A program made the translations under genes and the position numbers. The notes beneath the pieces were generated by a model. That model did no database searches, was not told the DNA's origin, and saw only the letters and a program-made list of their open reading frames with translations. Of a stretch of DNA of 64,000 nucleotides, positions 41,551-55,470 are shown one piece after another (position 1 is the first letter of the stretch; every line of letters begins with the position of its first letter). Origin of the DNA: Neoarius graeffei (taxonomy: Eukaryota > Chordata > Actinopteri > Siluriformes > Ariidae); assembly GCF_027579695.1 (NCBI RefSeq), contig NC_083569.1:69090649-69154648 (forward strand). The letters run 5' to 3'.

Positions 41551-41703
41551 ATGGAATTGTCACCTGAGCGCAATGTTACTTCACCTTTGGATGAAGAATG
41601 TAATGTTGCTACACCCTCCTACAATACATCTGTTAACCATTTTAATAATTACGTGATAACATTGAAGAAATTTGCAGAAAACCACCAGGTCGTTTTCTCA
41701 TAA
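41551..41703 (+). other. Small open frame of unknown origin, 50 codons
   Basis: ATG opens MELSPERNVTSPLDEECNVA, then TPSYNTSVNHFNNYVITLKK, and stops at 41703. The composition is protein-like rather than low-complexity, and a GGTCG splice-donor-like site lies near its end. It may be an exon of another deleted transposon. I do not recognise it. Confidence 0.25.
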
Positions 41704-42189
41704 ACAAACCAGCGCTGACGTAGGATTCAGAGGGAGGCGTCCCGCACGCAACGCCACGAAAATCAATGTTTGCCGGGAAATCCAAACGCCAAGTTTTTTC
41801 AGAGGCGGACCAATTCACCTCAAATGGCTTGATTTCAACTGAATTTTTCTGGTATTGCACAAGGTCAAAAAATTACACAAAATGTAAAATGTAACAGATA
41901 TTTGACCAAAGTTTAATATAAAATAGGAGAATTACATTGATCTTGCTCCTGAATTTACCCGTGATGCGCACTTTAAGCCATAGCGCACACAGAGTTCTGA
42001 CAAGTCAATTCCCATAAGCTTCAACTAGGCATTAACAGCAGGGGGCGCTGATTTCCACACCACCTGCAGTGTTGAGTATGGTCATGTTTGATCCATGGGT
42101 AGATTCAGTACAATTTTATTTATATAGCATTTTTAACAATAGACGTTGCCACAAAGCAGCTGTACAGATGTATGAATGTAGATATATAG

Positions 42190-43640
<1,451 letters not shown>

Positions 43641-43988
43641 CTTTTTTTTTAAATAATTATGCCTTGATGAGGGATTTGCATGAATTACATTTATATAGAT
43701 TAGGATGGGTGATTCCATGATTGCAGTGACATTTTTTCTGTCCTACTGATATTACTTTTACGACTATGTAGCCTATGTAAAGACGAAAGGCGTTTTTAAA
43801 AAATGGGTACATTGTCTTTTACAACACTATGTTCATGTTTCAGATAAATAAATCAAACAATTAATACAATCTATAACACTTATGAGACAGCACTGTGCCT
43901 GTTCCAGTCCTATATTTTACATTGAAATATAATTAATAAGATACTTCACTGGGGGGGACTTTTTTATGATTATGATGATGACTTTTTC

Positions 43989-44364
43989 ATCTCATTCTCA
44001 TTATCTGTAGCCGCTTTATCCTGTTCTACAGGGTCACAGGCAAGCTGGAGCCTATCCCAGCTGACTACGGGCGAAAGGCGGGGTACACCCTGGACAAGTC
44101 GCCAGGTCATCACAGGGCTGACACATAGACACAGACAACCATTCACACTCACATTCACACCTACGGTCAATTTAGAGCCACCAGTTAACCTAACCTGCAT
44201 GTCTTTGGACTGTGGGGGAAACCGGAGCACCCGGAGGAAACCCACGCGGACACGGGGAGAACATGCAGACTCCGCACAGAAAGGCCCTCGCCAGCCACGG
44301 GGCTCGAACCCGGATCTTCTTGCTGTGAGGTGACAGCGCTAACCACTACACCACCGTGCCGCCC
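43989..44364 (-). repeat. SINE family 1, full-length
   Basis: A minus copy from a CATCTCATTCTCATT tail to the GGGCGGCACGGTGG head at the right. The body is well conserved. Confidence 0.9.
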
Positions 44365-44654
44365 ACAGATAATTTAAAAAGTAAATCAATCTGGAGTTCT
44401 TAATAGTTTCATATTCTAATTTTTGGGTCTAACTTAAAAACATGAAGTGGCAAAGTGTGTCCGCTAGATGGCGATATTCACTGATTTTTCGCACTGATCT
44501 CTGCAGTGATTTTTAGTGAGGAGGAAACAGATTCTTTTTAGTGAACCGAGTCATCAGTTCAGTAGACCAAAATCAAATTCAAATCTTTTTGACACTAACA
44601 TGTACAGATCGAGGATGAGGGCTACGATATGGCCTGTGCTGTGATAAGGTCAAC

Positions 44655-44955
44655 ATAAGAGCCTTTATTTTGTCACATGTACACGACAGCACAGCAAAAT
44701 TCCTCCTCCGCATTGAACCCATGTGAAGCAGTGAACACACGCACACATATACCCAGAGCAGCGGGCAGCTATGCTACAGCGCTCAGGGACAGTTGGGGGT
44801 TAGATACCTGAAGGGCACTTCAGCCATGGGTACAGAGGGAGGGGAAAGTGTTGCTCATTTACTTCTCCCACATTTTTCCTTCCAGTCCAGGAACTCAAAC
44901 CAGCAACCCTTTGGACCCAAAGCCATTTCTCTAACCTTTAGGCCATGGCTGCTCC
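44655..44955 (-). repeat. SINE family 4 with tRNA-like head
   Basis: The minus strand starts GCAGCCATGGCCTAAAGGTT (A-box like), then GCTGGTTTGAGTTCCTGG (B-box like), followed by CCCCAACTGTCCCTGAGCGC and a TGACAAAATAAAGGC tail. It is the fuller partner of the copy at 40921. Confidence 0.7.
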
Positions 44956-45427
44956 TGTAAACCATGTATAGTATGAATTCTCTGTGATGAAGACTTTACT
45001 GGTCTGTAACTGTATGTTAAAGGGGCCAGCTCACCCTTCCCATAAGCCCCTGCGTGTGTCCAAGTAGTGAGATATTCCACTGTGTCACATTTGAAAAACA
45101 ATCTGCAACAATACAGCGACATCTTAGGCCATAGATCATAAACTGGAATGTGAAATTGAAGATATTTTGTCAAAGTATGTATATTATAAATTCTTGAAAC
45201 TGGCCCATTCTGTTTTTGGATGGTTTTTCTGTTGTAATGGACCAGAGCTGGCCTCGTGGGCAGCCATGAAGCAAAGAAGGCATATTGTGTTCAAAATTGT
45301 GTGCTTTTTATTCATAAAATTTTCCTTGTAAAGGCTTAGTATTCAGCTAGGTGAGTGCACATGAAGCAACAGAGCTACCAAAGTAGTGGTCACATGCTTT
45401 CAAAATGCAGTGGCCAGTATGTAAACA

Positions 45428-45785
45428 TCCATCCATTATATACAGCCACTTATCCTGTTCTACAGAGTTGCGGGCAAGCTGGAGCCTATACCAGCTGACT
45501 ATGGGCGAGAGGCAGGGTACACCCTGGACAAGTCGCCAGGTTATCGCAGGGCTGACACAGAGACAAACAACTATTCACACCTACGGTCAATTTAGAGCCA
45601 CCAATTAGCCTAACCTGCATGTCTTTGGACTGTGGGGGAAACCGGAGCACCCGGAGGAAACCCACACGGACACGGTGAGAACATGCAAACTCCACACAGA
45701 AAGGTCCTTGCCGGCCATGGGGCTCGAACCCAGGACCTTCTTGCTGTGAGGCGAAAGTGCTAACCACTACACCACCATGCCACCC
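45428..45785 (-). repeat. SINE family 1, full-length, GGAT-type tail
   Basis: A minus copy with a CATCCATTATA tail side. GTATGTAAAC before and GTATGCAAAC after look like its target duplication. Confidence 0.88.
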
Positions 45786-45953
45786 AGTATGCAAACAAAA
45801 AAAACAACAACAACAAATTGGATTCTGGGAACGGTGAGCTGGCCCCTTTAATGACTAGGAACATGTCTAGGGTGATATTATACTGTAGCAGCATGTGGGG
45901 GAAGTAAACAGATAGATTAAACATTGTTGATGTTGGTATTTAACATAAGCATA

Positions 45954-46639
45954 CACTACCATTCAAAAGTTTGGGGTCACCCAGACAATTTTGTGTTTTC
46001 CATGAAGTGTCACACTTTTATTTCCCACCATAAGTTGTAAAATGAATAGAAAATATAGTCAAGACATTTTTCTGGCCATTTTGAGCATTTAATCGACCCC
46101 ACAAATGTGATGCTCCAGAAACTCAATCTGCTCAAAGGAAGGTCAGTTTTATAGCTTCTCTAAAGAGCTCAACTGTTTTCAGCTGTGCTAACATGATTGT
46201 ACAAGGGTTTTCTAATCCTCCATTAGCCTTCTGAGGCAATGAGCAAACACATTGTACCATTAGAACACTGGAGTGAGAGTTGCTGGAAATGGGCCTCTAT
46301 ACACCTATGGAGATATTGCACCAAAAACCAGACATTTGCAGCTAGAATAGTCATTTACCACATTAGCAATGTATAGAGTGGATTTCTGATTAGTTTAAAG
46401 TGATCTTCATTGAAAAGAACAGTGCTTTTCTTTCAAAAATAAGGACATTTCAAAGTGACCCCAAACTTTTGAACGGTAGAGCATCACATTTGTGGGGTCG
46501 ATTAAATGCTCAAAATGGCCAGAAAAATGTCTTGACTATATTTTCTATTCATTTTGCAACTTATGGTGGTAAATTAAAGTGTGACTTTTCATGGAAAACA
46601 CAAAATTGTCTGGGTGACCCAAACTTTTGAACGGTAGTG
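45954..46639. mobile_element. Non-autonomous TA-target element with snap-back duplication
   Basis: Ends CACTACCATTCAAAAGTTTG and CAAACTTTTGAACGGTAGTG are flanked by TA. A full element appears to end at about 46485 (ACTTTTGAACGGTAG). The remaining 154 bp is an inverted copy of its own left end (GCATCACATTTGTGGGGTCG...). No transposase is present. The Tc1/mariner group is inferred from the TA target. Confidence 0.8.
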
Positions 46640-46896
46640 TATATGTTCTAGTATTGGCGGCACAGTGGTGTAGTGGTTAGCACTGTCGCCTCACAGCAAG
46701 AAGGTTCTGGGTTCGTGCCCAGTGGCTGACGAAGGCCTTTCTGTGTGGAGTTTGCATGTTCTCCCCGTATCTGTCTGGGTTTCCTCTGGCTGCCCTGATT
46801 TCCTCCACAGTCCAAAGACATGCAGGTTAGGCTAATTGATGGCTCTAAATTGACCATAGGTGTAAACATGAGTGTGAATGGTTGTTTGTCTCTATG

Positions 46897-47595
46897 CCCA
46901 TGTTTACGTTAGACCGTATCAGCGGATCATCAGATTAACGTTTTTAAAATGATTAGTGTGCACACAGCAACACCAATACACGATTTGCGTGCACACAGCA
47001 ATACCAATACATGGATACGCTCGGCTCCGCAGGCATCCTGCGCTCCAAATCACTCCGCCCTGAACAGCGAGTGCCCTCTGGAGGGTGCGCACTCCGGCCT
47101 TGCGCAGCTCACAGAGCACGCGAGTGAAGTGAACAAGCTGTGATTCGGGACCGAGCCGCTGTGTGTGTGATCCCAGCGCACATCACTTACCACTTGCAAG
47201 TGGAAGGATGGCAAGCCTAAAGACAATCATAACTACACAATGGGCAGTATTTGCATCAGTATTTGCAGTATTTTCATACTTTTATACTCTTTAATGAAAG
47301 GTGATACAAGGCGGAAGTCCGCGCCGTTTTTCAGCAGTCGCGTCACATGACCAACGCCAGCGAATCAGGAAGGTGGATGTCACAGTGACGTTGTCCAATG
47401 AGACGCCAGCTAGAGCTCAGCACAGCGTATCCGCATATTCTGAATGTTTACACAGCACCGGAGCTGACACGATCTGGATTGAATACGTGGACGCTGGCGG
47501 ATTCCCGTTTCCCGGCGTTTCCAGGCGGTTTAATGTAAACGGACAGTGCATCCGCGAAGAAAACAAGACAGATACGGTCTAATGTAAACGTAGCC
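46897..47595. mobile_element. MITE, copy 1, in SINE
   Basis: Inverted ends of about 20 bp are based on GTTTACRTTAGACCGTATC. TATG precedes it and TAAG follows (an imperfect 4-bp duplication). The interior has a GC-rich part with inverted CCAAT boxes and a 28-codon open frame. It is the same family as 54460-55161 but in reverse orientation relative to the host SINE. Confidence 0.85.
47208..47294 (+). other. 28-codon hydrophobic open frame inside the MITE
   Basis: ATG opens MASLKTIITTQWAVFASVFA, then VFSYFYTL and a stop; the last 17 residues would form one membrane segment. The same frame exists on the minus strand of the other MITE copy (about 54760-54850). A donor-like AAAGGTGATA follows. It may be part of an exon captured by the MITE; translation is unproven. 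Confidence 0.25.
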
Positions 47596-47874
47596 TAAGT
47601 GTCAGCCCTGCGATGACCTGGCAACTTATCCAGGGTGTACCCCGCCTCTCGCCCATAGTCAGCTGGGATAGGCTCCAGCTTGCCTGTGACCCTGCACAAG
47701 ATAAGCAGCTACAGATGATGTTCTAGTATGTTCCTCTATGTTACGAATATAAACTTTAATATACTTCAAGCAAGGAGGAAGTTATTGAAGGAAAGCTATT
47801 TCAGATATTTGATCTTGCTTTGAACTTATTCATGTTTGGATAAATTACAAAATCTGATCAGTTCATCTGCTGCT

Positions 47875-50800
47875 TGTCAGTAAACCTGCTGAGAATGAGC
47901 AAACTACAAACATGGACACTCCGGACTACAGCACCCAGAACACACAGCGATCTCTGTCTCCTGCCTACTGAATCAGCTGGCGTTCATTTCCTCAATCACT
48001 GGTCCCTCTATTTAAGCTCACTTCACAAGCACACCATTGCAAAGTATTGTCCTGATCATCCAGTTCGTACCAAGCCTTCGCAGGCCCTCCTAGCATGCCC
48101 CAAGTCTCCTCCAAGCCCAGCGTTGCAACACCTCACTCCGGGGAAGTTCACTGGAGACACCATCGGATGTAAAGGTTTTTTACTGCAATGTATTTTACCA
48201 CCATCCCAAACTTATCAGATGAGCATAAAATCACTAAGTTTCTGTCTCTTCTCACTGGCAAAGCCCTCCGCTGGGCTACTGCTATCTGGAACAGGGGTGG
48301 TGAACAAACTAAATCATACAAACAGTTCCTCTCTATATTCAAGAGAGTGTTTGACCACGAACCTGAAGAGATAGAGGTTGGAGAGAGCCTACTTGCCAGT
48401 TCTCAAGGTACTCAAAGTGTCGCTGAATATGCCTTGGACTTTCGGACGCTAGCAGTCGCCAGTGGATGGAACGACCCAGCTCTGAAAGCAGTCTTTCGCC
48501 AAGGTTTATGTCCGGAGATCATCAGCGAACTGGTTTGTAGAGATGAGAACCTCTCTCTACACTCCCTCATAGACCTAGCAATTCGTTTTGACCAACTGTT
48601 AAAGCACAGACCCTATATCCACAATGGTGCCCGGCCTGTTCAGCCGTCGGAGGACAGCTCACCCATGGAGGTCTCACGCACTAGGTTAACCCATGCTGAA
48701 CATGCTAGACGATGCAAGGAGGGGTTATGCTTCTACTGCGGGAGCTCTGAACATAACATCAGGCACTGTCCGATCTGACCAACCAGTGAAACCCCAGCAG
48801 AGAAACCCATAAGATCTACGAGTCCGGTGAGAGAGCTCAACTCAAAGTCCTTCAAGATACCAGTCTTACTAAAAGTTGCGTCCTCCACTCATGTCCTGTC
48901 TGCTTTTATTGATTCAGGGGCAGAGGGGAACTTTATCAGTAAGACCATCATGCAGAAGCTCAACCTGCCAATCACCCCTCTGCACAGCACACTCAGCATC
49001 AGGACCATCGACGGAGGACCCATAGGCGACGGGCTGGCCACTTCACATACCCCACCAGTACACAAGTAGGAGCATTGCATAAGGAGCTCATCTCTCTCTA
49101 TGTAACGACAACCGTTAATCATGACATTATTCTTGGATATCCCTGGCTACAACTTTATGACCCTCTCATGTCTTGGCAAAGCAAGGAAATCCTCCAATAG
49201 TCACCCATGTGTTTTCAGAGCTGTTTCTCTCGTCCCCAGGTCCAGGTATCCTCCACCTCTGTAGAAAGTCCTCTACCAGACTCCATGGACAACATTCCTG
49301 ACTGCTATCAGGACCTCTCCGAAGTTTTCAGTCAAGAGAAGGCACCATTGACTTACTGCCAGGTATGTCTCTGCCCCGAGGTTGCATCTATCCCCTATCC
49401 CAAAAGGAACACACTGCCATGGAGGAGTATATTCAGGAGGCTCTCAAACAGGGATATATACGCCCATCCAAATCTCCCGCATCTGCTGGTTTCTTTTTTG
49501 TGGAGAAACAAGGGGGCGGACTGAGGTCCTGCATTGATGACAGAGATTTAAACGAGGTCACCATCAAGTATCCTTATCCTCCTCCCTTGGTTCCAGCAGC
49601 TCTGGAACAACTCCGATCTGCAAAAGTCTTTTCCAAGCTTGATCTGCGCAGTGTGTACAATCTGATCCAGATTAAAAGGAGCAATGAGTGGAAGACTGCT
49701 TTCAGCATGACTGCTGGTCACTTCGAACACCGGGTCATGCTGTATGGCCTTTCTTCAGCACCCAGTGTGTTCCAATGCTTCATCAATGACGTGCTAAGGG
49801 ACATGCTGGGCAAATATGTCATCGCCTACATTGACGACACCCTGATATACTCCTCAGATGTCCATAGTCACCAGGAACATGTCAGAGCAGTTCTCAGACG
49901 ATTACTGGAGAACAACCTCTACATGAAGGCTGAGAATTGTGAGTTTCATCGAAGCAGGATCTCCTTCCTAGGCTACATAACCAGTGCTAAAGGAGTAAGC
50001 ATGGACTCATTCAAAGTCTCAGCTGTAATATCCTGGCTGACACCCAGATCAATCAAGGATCTTCAACGTTTCTTAGGCTTTGCAAACTTTTATCGCTGGT
50101 TCGTTCGGAACTTCAGCACTCTGGCAGCCCCTCTAACCTTGTTGCTGAAGAAAGGTCCAAAAGGCCTTCATTGGAACCCAGTGGCAGAGGAGGCCTTCAG
50201 CTGGCTAAAGCTAGCCTTCACTTTAGCCCCAATACTCCAGCACCCTGACCCTACAAAACCGTTCATCATAGAGGCAGATGCGTCTGACACTGGAGTAGGG
50301 GCCATCTTGTCCCAACGTTTTGGGGGAAAAAAGAAGCTACACCCAGTAGCCTTCTTTTCAAAGAAACTACCCTCAGCAGAAAGGAACTATGATGTGGGAA
50401 ATGGAGAACTGCTTGCTATAAAACTAGCGTTTGAAGAATGGTGGCATTGGTTAGAGGGAGCCGTTCATCCCTTCGTAATCCTCACAGATCATAAAAACCT
50501 AGAATATCTCAGAAAAGCCAAAAGGCTGAATCCACGTCAGGCCAGGTGGGCATTATTCTTCACACGGTTTGACTTTACCGTTTCATTCCGTCCATGTTCC
50601 AAGAATACCAAGGCGGATGCTTTATCCAGGGCATTCGGGCCTTCCCACCATGACACAGGTTCTCATCCCATCATTCCACCACAGTGTTTCATGCAATCCA
50701 TCACCTGGGAACTGGACAAGGAAATAAGCAAATCAGAGCCTCAAACTCTGCCTATTCACCTCCCACCTGGCATTCTCTATGTGCCGAAGCATCTTTACAG

Positions 50801-52510
50801 CAGACTCATCACCTGGGCACACGCATCTCCTGCCAATGGACATCCAAATAGCCAACACACTCACCAGATGTTAAAGAACAGGTACTGGTGGGAGAATATA
50901 CTTTCTGAGAACAACCAGTTCATCACCGCCTGCTCCAAATGCACTCAAGCAAAGGTTATGAGAGCCCCCCCCCCCCCCCCCCCCCCCCCGGCAAACTATG
51001 CCCTCTACCAATTCCCCAAAGGCCTTGGTCACACCTTGCGATCGACTTTATCACAGATCTCCCTCCCTCTCAAAACTACACGACGATAATGGTAACCATT
51101 AACTGATTTTTGAAAGCATTGAAACTCATTCCGTTACCAGGCATCCCCACAGCCTCTCAGACCGTGGAGCTGTTATTCCAGCAAGTCTTCAGGTGCTATG
51201 GCATCCCCGAAGATATAGTTAGCGACCGGGGACCCCAATTCAGGTTTTGGTCAAGCTTTATGGAGAGGTTGGGAGTATCCGTGAGCCTCACGTCCAGCTA
51301 TCACCCCCAGTCCAACGGTCAAGTAGAGAGAGCAAACCAGGAGATCAGCTGCTTTCTAAGGATCTGTTGCATGCGCAACCAGGGGGACTTCCTGCCCTGC
51401 TGAGTATGCACAAAACTCACTAAAACACTCTGCTACCCAACTGACACCGTTTCAGTGTATACTCGGCTACCAACCACCCTTGTTCCCCTGGGACGACACA
51501 CCCAGCCAGGTGCAGGCCATTAATGACTGGTTCAAGCACAGTCAAACCATCTGGGAGGAGGTTCACCAGCAGCTAGAATCAGTCTGTGCCAAGTACAAAG
51601 AATATGCAGATAAGCATATAGGAGAGACTCCCAACTTCCTCCCTGGTGACAGAGTATAGGTGGCCACTAAGAATCTGAGAGAAACCAACACCTGTAGATA
51701 GCTCCAGCCACGTTACATTGGGCCATTTAAAGTCTTACGCCACATCAACGAAGTATCTTACCATCTTGAACTTCCCCCTCACAGCCAAGTGTCACCCACA
51801 TTTCATGTCTCAAACCTAAAACCTGCCATCCCTGTGCCCCTTTCCAGCAACACACAGACCCAAGAACACCCTTCACTTAATCTAGAGGGAGATCCCATCT
51901 ACCAGATCAAGAAGATCCTCAATTCAAGACGAAGAGGAGGTCAGGACAAATACCTGGTAGACTGGGAAGGATATGGGCCAGAGGAACAAAGCTGGGACAA
52001 GTCCAGAGACATTCTCAACCCCCTTCTTAAGCAAGAATTCCATGCCCAGCATCCTAACAAACCAGCACCCAGAGGATAGGGGTTGTCCCAGAAACAATGA
52101 CGCTCCCGGAGGTAGTTCATGGGGGGGGCGGCTCTATCAGTAAACCCGCTGATAATGAGCAAACTACAAACATGGACACTCCGGACTACAACACCCAGCC
52201 AGAACACACAGCCACCTCTGTCTCCTGCCTACTGAATCAGCTGCTGCTCATTTCCTCAATCACCGGTCCCTCTATTTAAGCTCACTTCACAAACACACTA
52301 TTGCAAAGTATCGTCCTGATCATCCAGTTCGTACCAAGCCTTCTCTCTTTCTGACTGCCTCTTAGATTTCTGATCCTGCTATTTCCTCCTCGTTTTCTCA
52401 CTCTTTGTCTTTCCTACATTACATTGTTTGCCGATTGCCTGACCCTCGCTAGTTTACCGACACCGATTCCAGTCCCTCGATTTGGCCCTCCCATTTCTGG
52501 GCTCAGGAAA
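47875..52510 (+). mobile_element. Ty3/Gypsy chromovirus-type LTR retrotransposon fossil
   Basis: Parts lie in plus order: partial terminal repeat (about 47875-48077); gag with a C-terminal CCHC knuckle (about 48180-48780); aspartic protease (about 48830-49200); reverse transcriptase and RNase H (about 49365-50640); integrase (about 50750-51660); a chromodomain of the [11 protein letters not shown] type (about 51880-52030); a G-rich polypurine stretch near 52122; and a second partial terminal repeat (about 52134-52510) ending at a CA microsatellite and SINE fragment. The chromodomain marks the chromovirus (sushi-like) clade. It is broken, with several breaks. The two terminal repeats differ at a modest number of sites, so it is not a recent insertion. 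Confidence 0.88.
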
Positions 52511-52513
52511 CAA

Positions 52514-52516
<3 letters not shown>

Positions 52517-52555
<39 letters not shown>
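52517..52555. repeat. (CA)n microsatellite
   Basis: About 20 CA units at the junction of the LTR and a SINE fragment. Confidence 0.95.
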
Positions 52556-52557
<2 letters not shown>

Positions 52558-52762
52558 TCACATCGATTTATAGTAGCCAGTTAACCTAACCAGCATGTCT
52601 TTGGACTGTGGGGGAAACTGGAGCACCCAGAGAAAACCCACGCAGACACGGGGAGAACATGCAAACTCCACACAGAAAGGCCCCCATCAGCCACTGGGCT
52701 CGAACCCAGAACCTTCTTGCTGTGAGGCGACAGTGCTAACCACGACACCACTGTGCCACCCA
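52556..52762 (-). repeat. SINE family 1, head half only
   Basis: The minus-strand copy keeps the tRNA-like head and first body part. The tail half is replaced by the CA microsatellite. Confidence 0.85.
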
Positions 52763-52835
52763 ATCATAACCCCATATAAATCCTACAAACATTCAACCCT
52801 TTGTTTTTGAGATATCATACAAATGGAAATCTAGA

Positions 52836-53011
52836 GTGGCATGGTAGTGTAGTGGTTAGCACTGTCACCTCACAGCAAGAAGGTTCTGGGTTCAAACCTC
52901 ACAGCCAACGGGGGCTTTTCTGTGTGGAATTTGCATGTTCTCCCCATGTCTGTGTGGGTTTCCGCTGGGTGCTCTGGTTTCCCCCACAGTCCAAAGACAT
53001 GAAGGTTAGGT
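52836..53011 (+). repeat. SINE family 1, head half, fused to a LINE tail
   Basis: The plus copy runs GGCATGGTAGTGTAGTGG to CATGAAGGTTAGG, then changes directly into LINE-like sequence. Confidence 0.8.
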
Positions 53012-53180
53012 AAAATACCTGGCAACTGGGGTTGCACAAGACAGTGCATACACAGGGCCAGTCCCAAGCCCGGATAGATTGGGGAGGGTTGTGTCAGGAA
53101 GGGCATCTGATGTAAAACCTCTGCAGAACAGATCCACTGTAGTGACCCTGAATGAACATGAGCAGCCCAAAGAAGAAGAT
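53012..53180 (+). repeat. RTE-type LINE 3' end fragment
   Basis: GGAAGGGCATCTGATGTAAA, AACAGATCCACTGTAGTGAC and AGCAGCCCAAAGAAGAAG are the usual 3' end of fish RTE LINEs. A longer copy of the same end is at 55630-56335. Confidence 0.65.
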
Positions 53181-54233
53181 CCAAATAGAAATCTAGGTTG
53201 GATGCATGGAAGGACACAAGGACCGACTAAAGGCAAAAGTCTTAGATAGTCAGGAAACGGGCCGAGATTTTGGGGCTGATGCATAAAAATTTAGGGTTTA
53301 AATAAACCATTTAGGAAAACAAGCTGATATCATTTCATCTTGGGGAAAAAATTCAGCATAATAAAACTGCAAATTTTATCCATGTTTTCTATTTTACCTG
53401 GGTGGAAATGCACATTTTTGTGTAACCACTGTTTGTACTTAAATCTACATGGAGTTGAATATAATCTAAAGTTCAAATCACTAGTAAATTACTTTTCATT
53501 CTAAAAAAGTGATTGTAAACTTTGTAATGCATATAGACATACGTTAAATAAGCTGGTCCTTATTGGTTTGATGAAACATAATATTCAGAACATGCCTGCA
53601 TAAATGAATTGGTGATCAATCTGGCAAAAAAAAAAAAGGCAGCTAGGGAAGAACATGGTGACAGTTACTTACTACTGTCTCTTCTCCTTCTAGGCTTTCT
53701 CTTATTTAAAGTTTACATCATGCAATTTTACAAAGGCAACCATGACATGAGGGTTTCTCACGCTCTTTGAGACCTCCTTCTCTTCCTTTGTACTCCCTCA
53801 GAACTTCTGTTCCGCTTTCCATTTTCCCTGTGGAGTAAAGCTTCCGTTGATGATTTACACTTTTTTTAAAAACCATCCTGACTTGAGAACTGTAAATATC
53901 CTGATTACTTGGCAATTCAGATATGCAAGAACTCGAATAGTGATGACTTATCACAACAAATCGCAACATAGTCAGTGTAATCTCATCAACATGAGGAGAT
54001 CAAATGACACAGATTCATAAGGAATACACTAGATATTCATTTAACCTGGCAACCATTATATTATTTCAAAGCCTAATGCGCTCCTGGAAAAAAGTGATGA
54101 TTCAACATTTCCACTGACTGTCACAAGCAGTACAAGTAGAAGTTATAAAGTTAACAAATGCATTTCCCATGAAAGAGTCATATTGGTGATTGAGTCTGCT
54201 TAGTGAAATTTAAAATTCAAAGTGATAGCCTGG
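53181..54233. other. Spacer, nothing recognised
   Basis: AT-rich. The short open frames lack motifs. Confidence 0.5.
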
Positions 54234-55278
54234 AGGCACGGTGGTGTAGTGGTTAGCACTGTCGCCTCAAACAAGAAGGTTCTGGGTTCAAGCCCAGTGG
54301 CTGATGGGGGCCTTTCTGTGCGGAGTTTGCATGTTCTCCCCGTGTCTGTGTGGGTTTCCTTCGGGTGCTCCAGCTTCCCCCACAGTCCAAAGACATGCAG
54401 GTTAGGTTAACTGGTGGCTCTAAATTGACCGTAGGTGTGAATGTTTGTTTGTTTCTATGGCCAAGTTTACATTAGACCGTATCTGTCTCGTTTTCTTCGC
54501 GGATGCACTGTCCGTTTACATTAAACCGCCTGGAAACGCCGGGAAACGGGAATCCGCCAGAGTCCACGTATTCAATCCAGATCGTGTCTGATCCGGTGCT
54601 GTGTAAACATTGAGATACGCGGATACACTGTGCTGAGCTCTAGCTGGCGTCGTCATTGGACAACGTCACTGTGACATCCACCTTCCTGATTCGCTGGCGT
54701 TGGTCATGTGACGTGACTGCTGAAAAACGGCGCGGACTTCCGCCTTGTATCAGCTTTCATTAAAGAGTATAAAAGTATGAAAATACTGCAAATACTGATG
54801 CAAATACTGCCCATTGTGTAGTTATGATTGTCTTTAGGCTTGCCATCCTTCCACTTGCAAGTGGTAAGTGATGTGCGCTGGGATCACACACACAGCGGCT
54901 CGGTCCCGAATCACTGCTTGTGCACTTCACTCGCGCGCTGCTGTGTGAGCTGCGCAGGGCCGGAGTGCGCACCCTCCAGAGGGCACTCGCTGTTCAGGGC
55001 GGAGTGATTTGGAGCGCAGGATGCCTGCGGAGCAGAGCGTATCCGTGTATTGGTGTTGCTGTGTGCACGCAAATCGTGTATTGGTGTTGCTGTGTGCACA
55101 CTAATCGTTTTAAAAACGTTAATCTGATGATCCGCTGATACGGTCTAATGTAAACATGGGCTATGTGTCAGCCCTATGATGATCTGGCGACTTGTCCAGG
55201 GTGTACCCCACCTCTCACCCATAGTCAGTTGAGATAGGCTCCAGCTTGCCTGTGACCCTGCACACGGATAATGGATGG
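54234..55278 (+). repeat. SINE family 1 split by a 702-bp MITE
   Basis: SINE parts lie at 54234-54459 and 55162-55278, with a GGAT-type end. The interruption is at the same nucleotide of the SINE (after TCTATG) as in the copy at 46656-47716. Confidence 0.9.
54460..55161. mobile_element. MITE, copy 2, in SINE, opposite orientation to copy 1
   Basis: Starts GCCAAGTTTACATTAGACCG and ends CGGTCTAATGTAAACATGGG then C. It is flanked by TATG on both sides. Internal sequence is the reverse complement of copy 1 throughout, so the orientation is inverted relative to the SINE. Confidence 0.9.
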
Positions 55279-55344
55279 ATTATACTCACCTCCATATCTT
55301 TTGTCACGCTCGAAGAGACTGGCCAATATTATTTGATCATTATT

Positions 55345-55470
55345 TCATTCATTTACACATCTTTAATAACCGTTTAATCCAGTTCACAGTCGTGGTGTAT
55401 CTGGAGTTTATCCCAGAAATATTGGACACAGAGCTCCACACACACTCACCTACTTACTCATACCTAGCTG
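55345..55470 (-). repeat. Very old SINE-body relative
   Basis: TTTAATCCAGTTCACAGTCG, TGGAGTTTATCCC and a CACACACTCACC end echo the diverged repeat at 12035-12160. Confidence 0.35.

Larger units (their letters stand above)
46656..47716 (+). repeat. SINE family 1 split by a 699-bp MITE
   Basis: The SINE head and body run at 46656-46896 and the remainder at 47596-47716. ATGTTCTAGTAT lies on both outer sides (about 46643-46654 and 47718-47729), proving one SINE insertion with the MITE inside. It shares the variant CCTGTGACCCTGCAC with the copy at 54234-55278. Confidence 0.9.
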
